Positions 26,410 through 38,452 of a stretch of 64,000 nucleotides of DNA are shown here, piece by piece. The translations under genes were made by a program, and so were the position numbers. Numbering within the stretch: the stretch's first letter is position 1; each line of letters starts with the position of its first letter. The notes under the pieces were generated by a model. That model saw only the letters and a program-made list of their open reading frames with translations. It did no database searches and was not told the DNA's origin. This DNA comes from Apis mellifera (Eukaryota; Arthropoda; Insecta; Hymenoptera; Apidae): positions 7,829,925 through 7,893,924 of the forward strand of contig NC_037647.1 of assembly GCF_003254395.2 (NCBI RefSeq), in the 5' to 3' direction.

Positions 26410-27500
26410 GTAAAATTCTCACGATTTCCAAAGATTAGATTAATGTGAATTTGTACCCCGTGCAAATAACATTTGCATCGTATACTTTCGTTTAAAAATT
26501 AAATTATCCCGAGACACGCTGTCGCAACGAATCGTATCCATCGATTCGTAAACTTCTTCAACGAGAACAATTCTCACGATTCCAAAGATTAAATTATTTC
26601 AAGAGATGAGTGCAATTTTCCTAAAATTGCTCCAAGATATGCTCGTCGCAAGAAACATCGATCCTCCGATTCGTAAAATTCTTCAAAGGATAATTATCAC
26701 GATTCCAAAGATTAAATTATTCCAAAATATCATCAATTTCTATAAATAATTTTCCTAAAAACTACGCTGAAGCAAGAAATATAATCATTGGTCCTTCGTG
26801 AAATTTCTCAAAGAAGAATTCCAAAGATTAAATTATTCCAAGATATCATCAATTTCTACAAATAAAAACCACGCTGAAGCAAGAAATGTAATCATCGGTC
26901 CTTCAATTCATAAAATTCCTCAAAGAGAATAATTCTATGATATCGTGTCAATTTATACTCCATGTAATTATACTCCAAATAACTTTCCTAAAATTATTCC
27001 AAAGACACACTGTCGCAAGAAACGTAATCATCGGTCCTTCGATTCGCAAAATTCTTCAAAGAGGACAATTCCAAAGATTAAATTATTTTAAGATATCATC
27101 AATTTCTACAAATAACTTTCCTAAAAACCATGCTGAAGCAAGAAACGTAATCATCGATTCATAAAATTCCTCAAAGAAGACAAAGATTAAATTATTCCAA
27201 GATATCGTCAATTTCTACAAACTAACTTTTCTAAATCATAATCATCGATCCTTCGATTCGTAAAATTCCTCAAAGAAGACAATTCCAAAGATTAAATTAT
27301 TCCAAGATATTGTCAATTTCTATTCCATGCAAATAACTTTCCTAAAATTATTCCAAAGACACGCTGAAGCAAGGAACGTAATCATCGGTCTTTCGATTCG
27401 TAAAATTTTTCAAAGATTAAATTATTTCGAGATATAGACGAGTGCAAATAACTTTCCTAAACTTACTCCAAGACACGCTCATTACGGAAAAAAGTCCTCC
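26410..27500. repeat. AT-rich tandem array (~105-127-bp unit)
   Basis: CCAAAGATTAAATTATTCCA recurs near 26582, 26704, 26821, 27071, 27181, 27285 and 27410. Between copies come GATATCATCAATTTCTACAA, ATAACTTTCCTAAAA, GCTGAAGCAAGAAACGTAAT and CATCGGTCCTTCGATTCG. A weaker first copy lies at about 26425. Copies differ by many indels, so the array is old. Confidence 0.85.
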
Positions 27501-29440
27501 GATTCGCAAAGTTGGTCAGAACAATTCTTCAGGATTATACCAAGGCAGATTATACCAAGGCGCGGATGATCGATGCGAAGAAAAGGAATCGGTCGAAACG
27601 AGGTAGAGGCCGAGTAGTTGTTAGCTCGGCTGGATTACCTCGGATGTCCCGGAAGGAACGGAGGAGAGGGGGATGCAGCCACTCTCAGAGTTGCTCACTT
27701 CCCGCCACTCGGGAGCACTTCAAGTCCATTCACTCAATTCATTTTCATCTCCGTCGTATTCGTCCACCCTTCCCCTTCCCTCTCCTCGCCTCGCTCATTA
27801 GCGGCCTTTCCGCTCTCCCATCCCCAGCCTCCCGACCACGAGAGACTACTTCTTCCTTAAGAAAATTAGCCCTCGTTTCCGCCCCCACCTCCTCGTGGAA
27901 GGGAAAGGAATCGTAAAAATTCGATTGTCCCTTAACGAGCTCGTGGCGGTCGAACGTGTCGCGAAACCGAATTTTCTCGATCACACGTGCGTGAGCGAGA
28001 GTGGAACGAGAAGAGAGAGGGGGAATATAAGGGGTATAAAGGAGGGAGGGGATGATCCAGTTTACGGGGCAAGTTATTTCGAGAAGGAAGGGTTTAATGG
28101 AAGGTTGTTGTGTAAACGAGGAAAGATCGTGGACAATTCGCATTGTTCCCGTATTGGCGCGTCCTCCTCCTCGCAATGGGACGTGCACGCTTAATGCCGC
28201 TCGCTGATTGAGTGCACTCTTCTTTGTTGTGCTAATCGGCTCAATATCTGGTGTTCTTCATTCACCAGACAAAGGATTGACGATGATACGGGACGAGTGT
28301 GGTGGGGGCGCTTTATTAAAAATCGTCCAGCTATTGTTAAGAAAATTGTCGCGATTTGTATTATTACTCCACCATTACGTAATCACCAATATATATATAT
28401 ATGTATTACGTTTCAAATATGAACGGACAGATATATATATATAATCGGTAATCAAAATTTCTTTCGAATAAAAAAAAGCAGGGACGAATCGTCATCGTCG
28501 ATGTAATTAACTTAATTACAAACCAGGAGGACATCGGTTAAAGGAGGTGGCGTTAAAGGAAGAAGGTCGAAGAAACAGGCGGCTATCTTGCATCTTCGAG
28601 TGTAATGAGCGTTCGCTTACAAGATCAGCCCCGTTGTCTCCGCGAGAGATCTCGACGAGGAGAGAGAGACCCGGCGGCGACGACAGGGGCGTGCACGACA
28701 GTCGAATCTACGTGACCAAGATGTCGAAAATGAGGATTGGGCGTGGCGATGAGTTACGGCTCACCCTTTGTCTTAACCTGCTCTCTCTTTCTCCACCACA
28801 AATCTTGGTAATTACGATCATTTCCATTTTTTCTCCACCATCCATGTTTCCTCTCTACTCCATCCCTTCGAGAAATTGTGTATGCAAATGCAGCTCAGTC
28901 TTTAAACTCTGTCTTTTAACTAAATCTTTTATAAAAAGTGATTTTCATCTTGAAAGAATCACCTTTATAAATATTGTCGCATACAATATAGCTTGAAAAT
29001 ATATAAACAATGGTACAATTTTTAATTCACGAATGTATTTATAAAACACCCCCTTTATTATATCATACAGTTAAGGATGATCTAATCGAAAGATCTTCGA
29101 GAATCGTCCAATAACTCCATTCCACCATTCTTGATGGGAGAAAAAGAAGAAGAAGAAGAAGAAGAAGAAAGAAAATACGACGAGGGAAAGCGTATATATA
29201 CACCTACGCGGCCAAGGGGCAAGGGATGGCCGAGGGAAGTTGCATCTGCTGGCTCACTAGGGGGTGATCATTTTTTAGGGGTAAGACCGCTATCGTGGGG
29301 GTAAGTCGCCTAACGAATCGTTTTTGTTCGCGACCCGGACAAACATCGGCGCACAAATAAAAACTAAAACGGGCAACAGACGCCGATACGGCCCACCCCT
29401 CGCATTTACCTCGTATTGTGCCGTATTATTTTCATCAGAG

Positions 29441-29481
<41 letters not shown>

Positions 29482-32455
29482 CACCGTAGTTACTAATGCG
29501 TTTATTAATCGATCCATCGATGAGTCTCTAACAAGAATTTATTACCATCTCCCTCCCTTTTCAATTATCCGTTTGTTCTATCCTTTGTCGGTTCGTTAAG
29601 GGACGTCGTCTCTTATAATAAGGAAAGAAAAAATTGGAAAATTGTCGGCAATTACGTAAATATTTTCGAACGGAATGAATTTTCATTTATTATACGAAAT
29701 TTCAAGTTTCGTTCTTTCTTTCTTCCTTTTTTTTATTCGATTGATCTTCGAGCAAATCCCACCAATAGCGATGCACGAGAGAGAGAATAAGGAAAAAAGG
29801 ATCGCGAGAGATGTGTAGTTGTAAATTCTCTCGTAAAATTATGCCGCGTGACGCGGCCAACTATAAATATTAATGCTTCCCAAAAACGGTTTTCCTCCTC
29901 GCCTTCGTCTCTCCTCCTCCTCCTCCTCCTTCTCTTTTATTTTTTCCAATCTCTCTCTGTTCACCCTGTTCCTCGCCCAACGTCCTCGAGGAGGACGCGA
30001 GTCGTAAATCAAGCCGCTAGAAGGAGGTTGTCAGCGAAAAATACGGCGGATAAAGGCTGCTGGGGGTAAGAGTTTGTTTTAGATGCCAGAACCCCTTTCG
30101 TTTCTCTCTCCAAGAACATCGGCTCCAACACCGGCGACAACTTCCTTCGTCCCTCTAACGCGTCACGTCCTCCCCCTCCCCCTCCCTTTCTACGATTTTT
30201 CCTATCCTCGAGATCGAATCGTACGGCTTCGCTCGAAACGTTAAACGATCCCCACTTCTGCCTTGTCGTTTCTACTTTCGTCCACCGTAAAAAAATTTAT
30301 CAACAGCGTGTAACGACACAAGAAAAGGAAACAACAAGAACTACCCCCTCCCCTCCCCCCGCTCCATCCCGAACAACGAACAAACGAAGAGAAAAAGAGG
30401 AACGAAGAATCTGTCGAAGAGGAGTCGGACAAATGTTCCGTTCGACGACCAATTTCTCTTCTGCGTTCCTGGAAAATGAGAGGAGATATTTCATTGTTCC
30501 CGACGTGTTTGGGACGCGTTCGCAAGACTGGCCGCTCGCTCTCGGTTTTCCTCTCCGTTCTTCTCTTCACGGTTCGTTCGACCAAGAATGACGAGGCTGC
30601 GCGGGAGGGAGGGAAAAAATAAAATAAATTTTATTATCATATCCCAGAGATTTTTCATTTTTTTTCCGTTTCGAGCGGCCCACCGGCTTTTTCCTTAATA
30701 TTTCTGTCGGAGATCTCTTCTCGCAGATAACGTAATATCTCGATCCTTATCTAGTGGCTCGCATCGCTCGTACAAATCTTATCTCGTCAGCCACCTCGAG
30801 CCGCCCACAACTTTGTCATCCAATCTCGAGAGCCGCTTCTTCTCCCTTTGATCCTGCTCTCGTGTTCGCATATTTATAATTATCCGTTTTTCTTTCCATC
30901 TCTTTTTTTTTTTTTGTTTTGTTTCGCCATGTGAATGCGTTTTCGTGTGGAGGACAAGTCTAATTTTTATTATTGTCGTATTACGTATGTATGCGTGACA
31001 GAGCGTTAATTAATTCTCTGTTATTTAAGATACCATAGATATCCATATCTTGATAATATTTCTATTCTTAATGGAAATTAAAAAATTCTCAAATCAAATT
31101 TTATCGAAGGAAGAAAAATTGAAACAGAATTATGTCGAAACAAAAGTGTTCAAGCTTGAGTTTCATAGATATCATATCACTAATTCTACTCTTTCACGAT
31201 TTATCTCAACTCCAAGAAGAAGTTTTCACGCGTAATTACCGCTTCTCCTTCGGTTGGATTTAAATTTTAAGAAAACAAATGGTAAAAGAAAATTGAAGAA
31301 GTTGCCAAGAGGAAGTGTAGAACAGGCTATTATGGCCTGGCCGACAGATCATCGTATCTCTAATGACTTTTCAGACAAGATCTAGGAGTCGGATCTTTTT
31401 TTTCTTTTTTTCTCTTTTCTTTTTTTTTTTTTATCATCCCATCTAACCGGCATCTACAAGCTTTTGCGTGTCGGTTTCTCTTTAGTCCTGTATGATGTAG
31501 AAAAAGCAGGAATCGTTGTTTTTTTTTTTTATTCTCTCTCCTTCAAAACAAATTTCTTTACCCCAGTCTTTATAAATTTCAGCAACGTTCCCAATTATAT
31601 ACACGGATTTTCGCGCAAAATACGAATGCAGCTGTTCGTGCATTCGCGTATTCACGCATCGAGGAACAAATAAATTGACTGGCCGAGCTTGTTTTTTACG
31701 TGTTCATACGCGTTACATCCGGAAGCGGGTTGTAATTCATGAGGGAAAGGATTGAAATTACAAGAATTAATGGGAAATAAATCTTGAACGCGTAATCTCA
31801 GATCATCTACGTTTCTCTGATATTTCACGAAAGAAATAAGGAAAGAAAAAACCTATTATATACTATAATTATTATTTACAAACGTTTAAAAAAAGATCCC
31901 ACGAGATCCCAACAACACCGTTTCTCGATATCCCATTCATCGAAAAATTGTTCGATCAACAATTTCACGATTTATTCACAACTTTTCGATTAAAAAAAGT
32001 TAACGGGAGTTGAGCATAACTGCACGATAATACCAACTCATATATATACTCATGATCCCGCAATTAACGATTAATTAAACGAGTGCACGGGGAGCGTGAC
32101 CGATGAACGAATGAAAACAATGTCTGGCCTTCGTCGATGGCCCTCGTTCGTTCGGCCAACGATCGCGTCGTCACGTCGTCGCGTTCGCGTTTCGCCTGTA
32201 ACCGTACTCCAGCGATGAAAGTTCTATCGCGGACCCTTAGATTGATGGCCGACGTGTGTGCTCGCCAATACCGTCCGTCGAGGGATCGTTAATAATCCGC
32301 GCGTGTAATCCCGTTCCGATGTTGAAAAGTTGGAGAAACTTTGCGCATCCATCCCGCGTATCATTCATCCGGATGAAGGAACACATCGACTCGACAGCGG
32401 GTGTAAATTTTTAAATATCGATCCTAAGAAATGATGGCTCGTCGATACGTATTTA
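27501..32455. other. Non-coding with long GA and GAA tracts
   Basis: Holds a GAA tract (29145-29168), a GA tract of about 16 units (29443-29475), a CTC tract (29910-29931) and TA runs near 28389-28402 and 28431-28442. The stretch at 32090-32300 is CpG-rich and unique. Frames such as 27512-27916 and 28547-28996 cross low-complexity sequence and show no recognisable domain. Confidence 0.5.
29443..29475. repeat. (GA)16 microsatellite
   Basis: Nearly perfect GA tract. A GAA tract lies about 280 bp upstream. Confidence 0.95.
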
Positions 32456-32837
32456 CGATCTGAATTTTACGAATCCATCGAGATAGGAATTGTCACATAG
32501 GATTGGAGATGATTTGAGTTAGGATAGATTAAATCCATCTAACGATCGTTGAACGTGAATAAGATTCCTTGGAAAAATTGTACGATACTTTACAATCCGA
32601 ATTTTACGAATTTATCGAGATAGAAATTGTCACATAGGATTGGAGATGACGTTGATTACGTTTGGAGTGCACGATAGACGATCGTTGACCGATTCCTTGG
32701 AAAAATTGAACGATATATATATTTTACGAATCCACTAAGAGATAAGAATTATCACATAGGATAATTAGAGACGAGTTACGTTTGGAGTAACGATAGACTA
32801 AATCCATCCAACGATCGTTGAACGACTTCGAAAGGAA

Positions 32838-32885
<48 letters not shown>

Positions 32886-33530
32886 AGATTCCTTGGAAAA
32901 ATTGATCGATACTTTACAATCCGAATTTTACGAATCCACAGAGTTAAGAAATGACGTCACATAGGATTGGTTACGTTTGTAAGTACGACTTCGAAAGGAA
33001 AGATATATATAATAAGATTCCTTGGAAAAATTGATCGATACAATCCAAATTTTACGAATCAGAGTTAGGAGATAACGTCACATAGGATTGGTTACGTTTG
33101 TACGACTTCGAAAGGAAGGATATATTCCTTGGAAAAATTGATCGATATTTTACAATCCGAATTTTACGAATCCACAGAGTTAAGAGATGACGTCACATAG
33201 GATTGGTTACGTTTGTAAGTACGACTTCGAAAGGAAGGATATATATATAATAAGATTCCTTGGAAAAATTGATCGATACTTTACAATCCGAATTTTACGA
33301 ATCCACAGAGTTAGGAGATGACGTTACAAAGGATTGGTTACGTTTGTACGACTTCGAAAGGAAGGATATATATATAATAAGATTCCTTGGAAAAATTGAT
33401 CGATACAATCCGAATTTTACGAATCCACAGAGTTAGATGACGTCACATAGGATTGGTTACGTTTGTACGACTTGGAAAGGAAGGATATAATAATAAGATT
33501 GCTTGGAAAAATATTTGACAATATTCGATT
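32456..33530. repeat. Tandem array (~110-140-bp unit) with embedded (TA)n
   Basis: GAATTTTACGAATCCA recurs near 32462, 32600, 32720, 32922, 33049, 33159, 33289 and 33411, with ATTCCTTGGAAAAATTGATC, GTCACATAGGATTGGTTACG and ACGACTTCGAAAGGAAGGAT in order. One copy carries a (TA)20 tract at 32841-32880, and later copies keep 3-5 TA units at the same position. TGACGTCA (CRE-type) recurs in several of the later units. Confidence 0.88.
32841..32880. repeat. (TA)20 microsatellite
   Basis: Pure TA tract of 40 bp, the longest perfect dinucleotide run seen here. It lies inside one unit of a larger tandem array and is likely polymorphic. Confidence 0.97.
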
Positions 33531-35564
33531 AGCGATTGGCGAAAGCGTGCGCCAATTCCGTTATATCCTCGATCGATCACATGGTGGGAATGGACAGGTC
33601 GTGGGGACAGGTCGATAAAAATGATCCCTGAATTCGGTTGAAAATGGTCAGCGGACAAAGTCGATCGTGGACGATCGTGCAGAGGCAAAGGAGAGAGAGA
33701 GAGAGAAAGGATCGATGTGCGGTCTGCAAGAACGGGTCGTGCTGTTAGTAAGCGACAGAAGGTGGATGGAAAGCATCATTCAGATGTACCTCCTAAGTGC
33801 ACCGAGGAAGCCACGAGTCAGCCTTTATGATAGTTATTAATATCGAATAGTCAGCCACCGTGCACCATTACGGACATAATGGGACGCCATTTTTTCCCGC
33901 GACAATGAGGCACCCTGTTAAACGCTCGATGCGTGTGCATTACTCACGCGGATGATTAAGCTTCGTTAATATATCCGAATGATACGGCGCGCCACGAAAT
34001 TTAACCGAATCTTCCGTCTAAATTTTCGAATATGTGCAAATTTTATGTTAAATATAGTCGTTAAATACACAACACCTTGTGCTGTTTCGAATCGATTTTT
34101 CGATTTTTGTGCGTACATTTTTGTTCGAAGTATATGAAGATACGAAGAATTGAAAACGAAAATTAACATTTCTTTCTCTCCGTTCCAGATCGCCTGCCGA
34201 GTAAGTCTTTAATTCTGTTCTTAAAAACATGTTGGAACGATTTCTAGATTACGTTTTAATGATAATTGACAAATGATTTATAGGTTCACGTCGCAGCAGG
34301 CACAAGAAGTTCGATTGTTCAGGAATGTGTTTTCGCAAATTAACCACATCCATCTACGATTTTGTTTCACTGGTCAAGAGATTTATTCGAACGTTTAACC
34401 ATAGTTTTGGTAAATGAGTCATCAAAAGCAGGTAACCAAGCAAAAGTAACATTTTATTATTTCTATAAAACTAGTGCGAAATAATTTATTTTTTTTAATT
34501 TCTTTAACCTTTCAATCTCTTCCCGAGGAAACGTACGACTAAAACTAAATCGTCCAGGAGAAGGAAGATCTTAAAAATCATTCCGATCTTATGATCTTCC
34601 GTCTCCTTATCACGCGTCCACGATCGAAATCTCTTTCGATCCGATAAATTTCGGATTCAAAAATCGATCTGGAAATCTTTTTGCAATCCATTTTAAATTT
34701 ATTTATTAACAGACAAACGAGATCCGTTAGGTTTGGTCGAAGAATACCAGGATTTGTTTAATTTTCTTCATTCATTATAATCCTTGTGAAATTAGCTTTC
34801 TATCTAACCATCGTAATAATTTATTATTTCTGATACCGTTATTAACACTTTCCACTTTATGACAAAAATATCACGATCGAGTTTAATCTCGTCTTCGCGG
34901 CGCGAAGAAAAATATTCCGCGGGTGTCGAGGCAACGTTGAAGAACGTCGAAGAAATTTCTCTCGCGGAATAATCGACGAGCTGCTTCTAAATCAACCTTG
35001 CCCTCGGGGCAACAGTGCACGCAAGAGATATCTTCCGCGTCGGATATCAACGGTCACCCGGAAGCGAGAGGAAAACACCGGTCTGTAATTAATCGACGCC
35101 CGCGACGCGGTTAAGTAAACTCGGTTAATTGGATAAGCAAAGCGGAGAAGGAAAGGGGCGGTTAACCGGTCGGCCCGTGATTACGCGTGCATGCAAATTT
35201 TATTAAAGCCGCGGAGGGAGTTCCTCCACCTTGATAATTTATAACGTATAAACGAGTGGCTCGCGTGACTCGTACCCGACTTCCCCGACCGGGATATTAC
35301 AATATTTTCCGGCTGTACGAAAGCCACTCCGCGGATCTTGCCTACCCTACCCCCGCAGAAGTGAAGAAAAAGCGGCGGAATTAGGAAGAAGAGGGGATGC
35401 ATACGCTCGGTTGGAAAATATTGTGAAAGGTGTCGAGAGATGAATGGTCGAGAGGAACGCGAGGGATCGAGAAAAGTTAATCCTCGTTAGCCGGTTTCGG
35501 CTTAGGTGGATAACGTTTCGCTCATTTCTGGATCGATTGGATTCGAAGGATCTCTCGCAGTAAA
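33531..35564. other. Non-coding, partly unique
   Basis: No gene seen. About 33780-33960 is unique sequence of CNE type, with TTATTAAT and a GACATAATGG word, followed by AT-rich DNA and a CpG-rich part at 34890-35200. Short minus-strand frames are chance. Confidence 0.5.
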
Positions 35565-36303
35565 GATCCATCGTGTTAGCAATCTTTAATTATCTTCGAA
35601 ACTCGATCGATCCGATTCGATCCTCCCCGAATTAAATCCTCCGCCGGACAGAAAATTTAAAAGAAAGGGTTCGAGACGGAGAAGCTACCTGACTAATCCT
35701 TCGTTGTCCCTTAAGAGACACGGAGCAAGCAAGATTCGGAGGTCCGCGCGAAAAATTCGGGAAACTGGGAGGGAGGGGAGGATCTACGCGTGGAGGACGT
35801 GGAAAAGATCCATCATATTAGCTAGCAATCTTTAATTATCTTCGAAACTCGATCGATCCTCCCCGAATTAAATCCTCCGCCGGAGAGAAAATTTAAAAGA
35901 AAGGGTTCGAGACGGAGAAGCTACCTGACTAATCCTTTGCTGTCCCTTGGAGAGACACTGGATTTGGAGCAAGCGGGATTCGGAGGTCGGCGCGAAAAAC
36001 TCGAGAAACTGGGAGGGAGGGGAGAATCTACGCGCGGAGGACGCGGAAAAGATCCATCATATTAGCTAGCAATCTTTAATTATCTTCGAAACTCGATCGA
36101 TCCTCCCCGAATTAAATCCTCCGCCGGAGAGAAAATTTAAAAGAAAGGGTTCGAGACGGAGGAGCTACCTGACTAATCCCTCGTTGTCCCTCGGAGAGAG
36201 AGAGACACGGATCCGGAGCAAGCGGGATTCGGAGAGATCGGGGCGAGAAACTCGGGAAACTGGGAGGGAGGGGAGAAGGATCTAGGCGCGGAGGACGATC
36301 GAG
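35565..36303. repeat. Triplicated ~242-bp module immediately upstream of opa
   Basis: Three direct copies begin at about 35565, 35807 and 36051 (periods 242 and 244). Each starts GATCCATC.T.TTAGC, continues with a block containing CTTTAATTATC and CTCGATCGATC, then CCTCCGCCGGA, and ends in GGGAGGGAGGGGA and GGAGGACG. CTACCTG (reverse of CAGGTAG) occurs at 35685-35691, 35921-35927 and 36165-36171, each followed after two bases by TAATCC (35694, 35930 and 36174). The copies are closely similar, so the duplication is fairly recent or homogenised. It lies about 0.5-1.2 kb upstream of the putative start site and could be a cis-regulatory module. Confidence 0.85.
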
Positions 36304-36816
36304 ATCGAGGGGAATGGGTCCCCCGCCCGCCCCCTTGGGCCATCCTTCCGCGAGAGGCGTGCATGAAAAGGCGGAGTTCCGACATGCGCCTTGCCGCGTT
36401 TCCCGCCCATGGAAACCGGTTAGATTGGCGAGAGGCCCGGCCGGGAAACGGGTCTCCAATTGGCAGTGGTGCCATAGTCGCCAATGGAGCGCTGGTATCA
36501 GGCGGGGAGCGGCCGCCACTGGCCGAGCTTGCGATCGCATCGACGGGTGCAACGGGTGGCCTTGGGTGGGGGTAGGGGGTGTTTCCAAGCGGGCCGGCCG
36601 CGCGCCCGTTTCCACGTGCCGGAGCGAGAGGGCGAGAGGGAGGGGGTACGCGGGGAGGACGGGGGGGGGGGCGCGGGGCGAGGGGGGTTAGCTGGCGAGC
36701 AGGCAGAGAGAGAGAGAAAGAGAGGAAGGGATGGACGGGAGAAAGAGAGAGGGCACAGGTTCGTAAACGCCGAAATCGGCCGAGTTGCTCCTCGGCGGGA
36801 GCCCAGTGCCGACCTC
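36304..36816. promoter_or_regulatory. GC- and CpG-rich, G-tract-containing region upstream of opa
   Basis: The sequence turns sharply GC- and CpG-rich here after the AT-richer triplicated array, as expected of an unmethylated developmental promoter. Several G runs cluster at about 36642-36687 on the + strand, including a run of 11 Gs, followed by GA-rich sequence. Open frames across it are compositional and overlap on both strands, so none is called. Confidence 0.4.
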
Positions 36817-37470
36817 TCAGTCCCGCTGTGAACGCAGCAAGGAACGCTACGGATCTTTCACCCTCGATGCTCCAAGACGCGTTTTCCTCGTCTCCTTCGT
36901 GCGCATCATCGTCACGGGCGTCATCGTCACAGTCGTGCTAGTCGTCTTTTCCAAACGTGCATCGAGAATCGTTTGGGTGTCCTAGTGGTCGATGAAAAAC
37001 GTGGCTCGAGCGCGGACAGACTGACGGTGTTGCGGTTCAACTCGAGTGTCGTGTCGTTTTCGAAAGCAACGCGACACATCGGAGAAGAATCATTTCGAAA
37101 ATTTCGAATTCTTCGCTTCACCGTTACTCGGAGTAATTACCGCGGTTAGTAATCTACTCTGAGTGAGAACGAAGGAAAGAACAACAAGAGAGAACAAGGG
37201 AGGAAACGAAAGATACAGACGGATGGACGTCGAGGGAAACGAGAGACGAATTCGAACGAGTGCAGAGTGAGGTCGCGGATGGACTTGTGCGCAATCTTAC
37301 GACGCGTAGTAGTACAGTGGTGTGATACGATTCTGCTTGCCGGCCGACGATCGACAATCGAGCGACGTATCTCGAGCGCGAGTATCTTCGAGCGACCCCG
37401 TCAATCCGAGACATGATCTCGTTTCTCAACTGACCGAGAGGGCCGGAGAGAAGAAAAAATCAGGATCAGG
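36817..37470 (+). promoter_or_regulatory. opa: Putative opa core promoter and 5' UTR
   Basis: This CpG-rich stretch lies directly upstream of the opa start codon. TCAGT at 36817-36821 matches the arthropod initiator, with A36819 as a possible +1. No TATA box is visible about 30 bp upstream and no good DPE is visible at +28. The leader would be about 650 nt and contains several ATGs followed by short frames, for example near 37413 just before the in-frame stop at 37414. The start site is a guess from the motif alone, and a 5' non-coding exon further upstream cannot be excluded. Confidence 0.35.
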
Positions 37471-38446
37471 ATGATGAACGCGTTCCTGGACGGCGTGTCC
37501 TCGCATCCGCACCACCTCGCCAACCTCGGCATCAAGCTGTCGCCCAGCGGTGGCGGCGGCACCGCTGGATCAACGGACGCCGGCACAGGTGTCCAACCGG
37601 CACCGGGCGACGCCCCGTCCCAACAGCACCACCACTTCCACCCCCAAGGATATCCCCCTCACCACCCCCATCCGGCGTCCCACATGGCGCCCCACATGGG
37701 CCACCACATGAGCCATCATCCCGGCTACGCGGCCCGCGACTTCCTCCTGCGCCGCGAGCACGAGTTCAACGCGACCGCGAATCCAACCACGCCCGAGAGC
37801 GGGCTCGGACTGTTCACGCCGCTCCACCACGACGGGACGGCGGCCACCATGCAGCAATTCTCCCATCATCCGAGCCAGCATCCCCTGGCGGCCGGCCACT
37901 ATCCCGGCCACTATCCCCAGGACTCGAGGCTACCCCCTCACCACCAGTACCTGGCCGCCCCCCATTTGACGCCGGCCTCGATCCACCACCAGCAGCACTC
38001 GGCCGTCACCCATCCGAGCCATCATCCCCACGGCGCGTTCCTCAGGTACATGAGGAGCAACGGGAGCGGAGGTGGCGGCGGCGGCGGCGGCGGGGCCGGC
38101 GGGGCCGGTGGGATCGGCGGCGGCCAGAGGCAAGAGATGTCCTGCATGTGGGTCGACCAGGACGCGCCCGGTCCCGGAAGGAAGCTTTGCGGCAAACTCT
38201 TCAACTCCCTCCACGACATCGTGACGCATCTCACCGTGGAGCACGTGGGCGGTCCCGAGTGCACCACGCACGCGTGCTTCTGGCAGGGATGCTCGCGTAA
38301 CGGCAGGGCCTTCAAGGCCAAGTACAAGCTCGTCAATCACATAAGGGTGCACACCGGCGAGAAACCCTTCCCCTGCCCGTTCCCCGGATGCGGCAAAGTC
38401 TTCGCGAGATCCGAGAACTTGAAAATTCACAAGAGGACGCACACCG
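37471..38446 (+). CDS. opa: odd-paired (ZIC family) transcription factor, first coding exon (partial gene)
   Basis: This exon encodes 325 complete codons plus one base of a C2H2 zinc-finger transcription factor of the ZIC/odd-paired family, a nuclear DNA-binding protein that acts as a pair-rule and timing factor in insect embryos. The start MMNAF matches the family N-terminus, has A at -3, and follows an in-frame TGA at 37414-37416. Residues 1-190 are rich in His, Pro and Gly. A ZOC-type motif (RDFLLRREHEF) lies at residues 89-99. The FLRYMR motif is at 190-195, followed by a Gly tract at about 200-218. Finger 1 uses C225, C240, H253 and H258, with the long inter-cysteine loop typical of ZIC. 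Finger 2 uses C269, C274, H290 and H294. Finger 3 uses C302, C307, H320 and H324. W227 and W271 form the tandem CWCH2 signature. The CSRNGR segment in finger 2 fits insect Opa. The exon ends inside the Gly codon of the finger 3-4 linker, the place where ZIC genes are classically split. Fingers 4-5 and the C-terminus are missing from the window. Confidence 0.94.
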
Positions 38447-38452
38447 GTGAGT
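38447..38452 (+). other. opa: Splice donor of opa intron 1 (phase 1)
   Basis: The sequence CG|GTGAGT is a strong consensus 5' splice site. It falls after the first base of the Gly codon following T325 (H-T-G linker), so the next exon should resume with G-EKPF for the fourth finger. Without splicing, the frame runs on to a TAA at 38560-38562 with an unrelated tail of about 38 residues, which supports this being the true exon end. Confidence 0.9.

Noticed and set aside
28299..28314. Second possible CTCF site (GGTGGGGGCGCT)
   Set aside because: It lacks the AG dinucleotide of the core and is too weak to call.
36314..36941. Overlapping Arg/Gly-rich open frames upstream of opa
   Set aside because: All frames are open because of high GC. 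The region reads as promoter/CpG-rich DNA and the frames have no family similarity.
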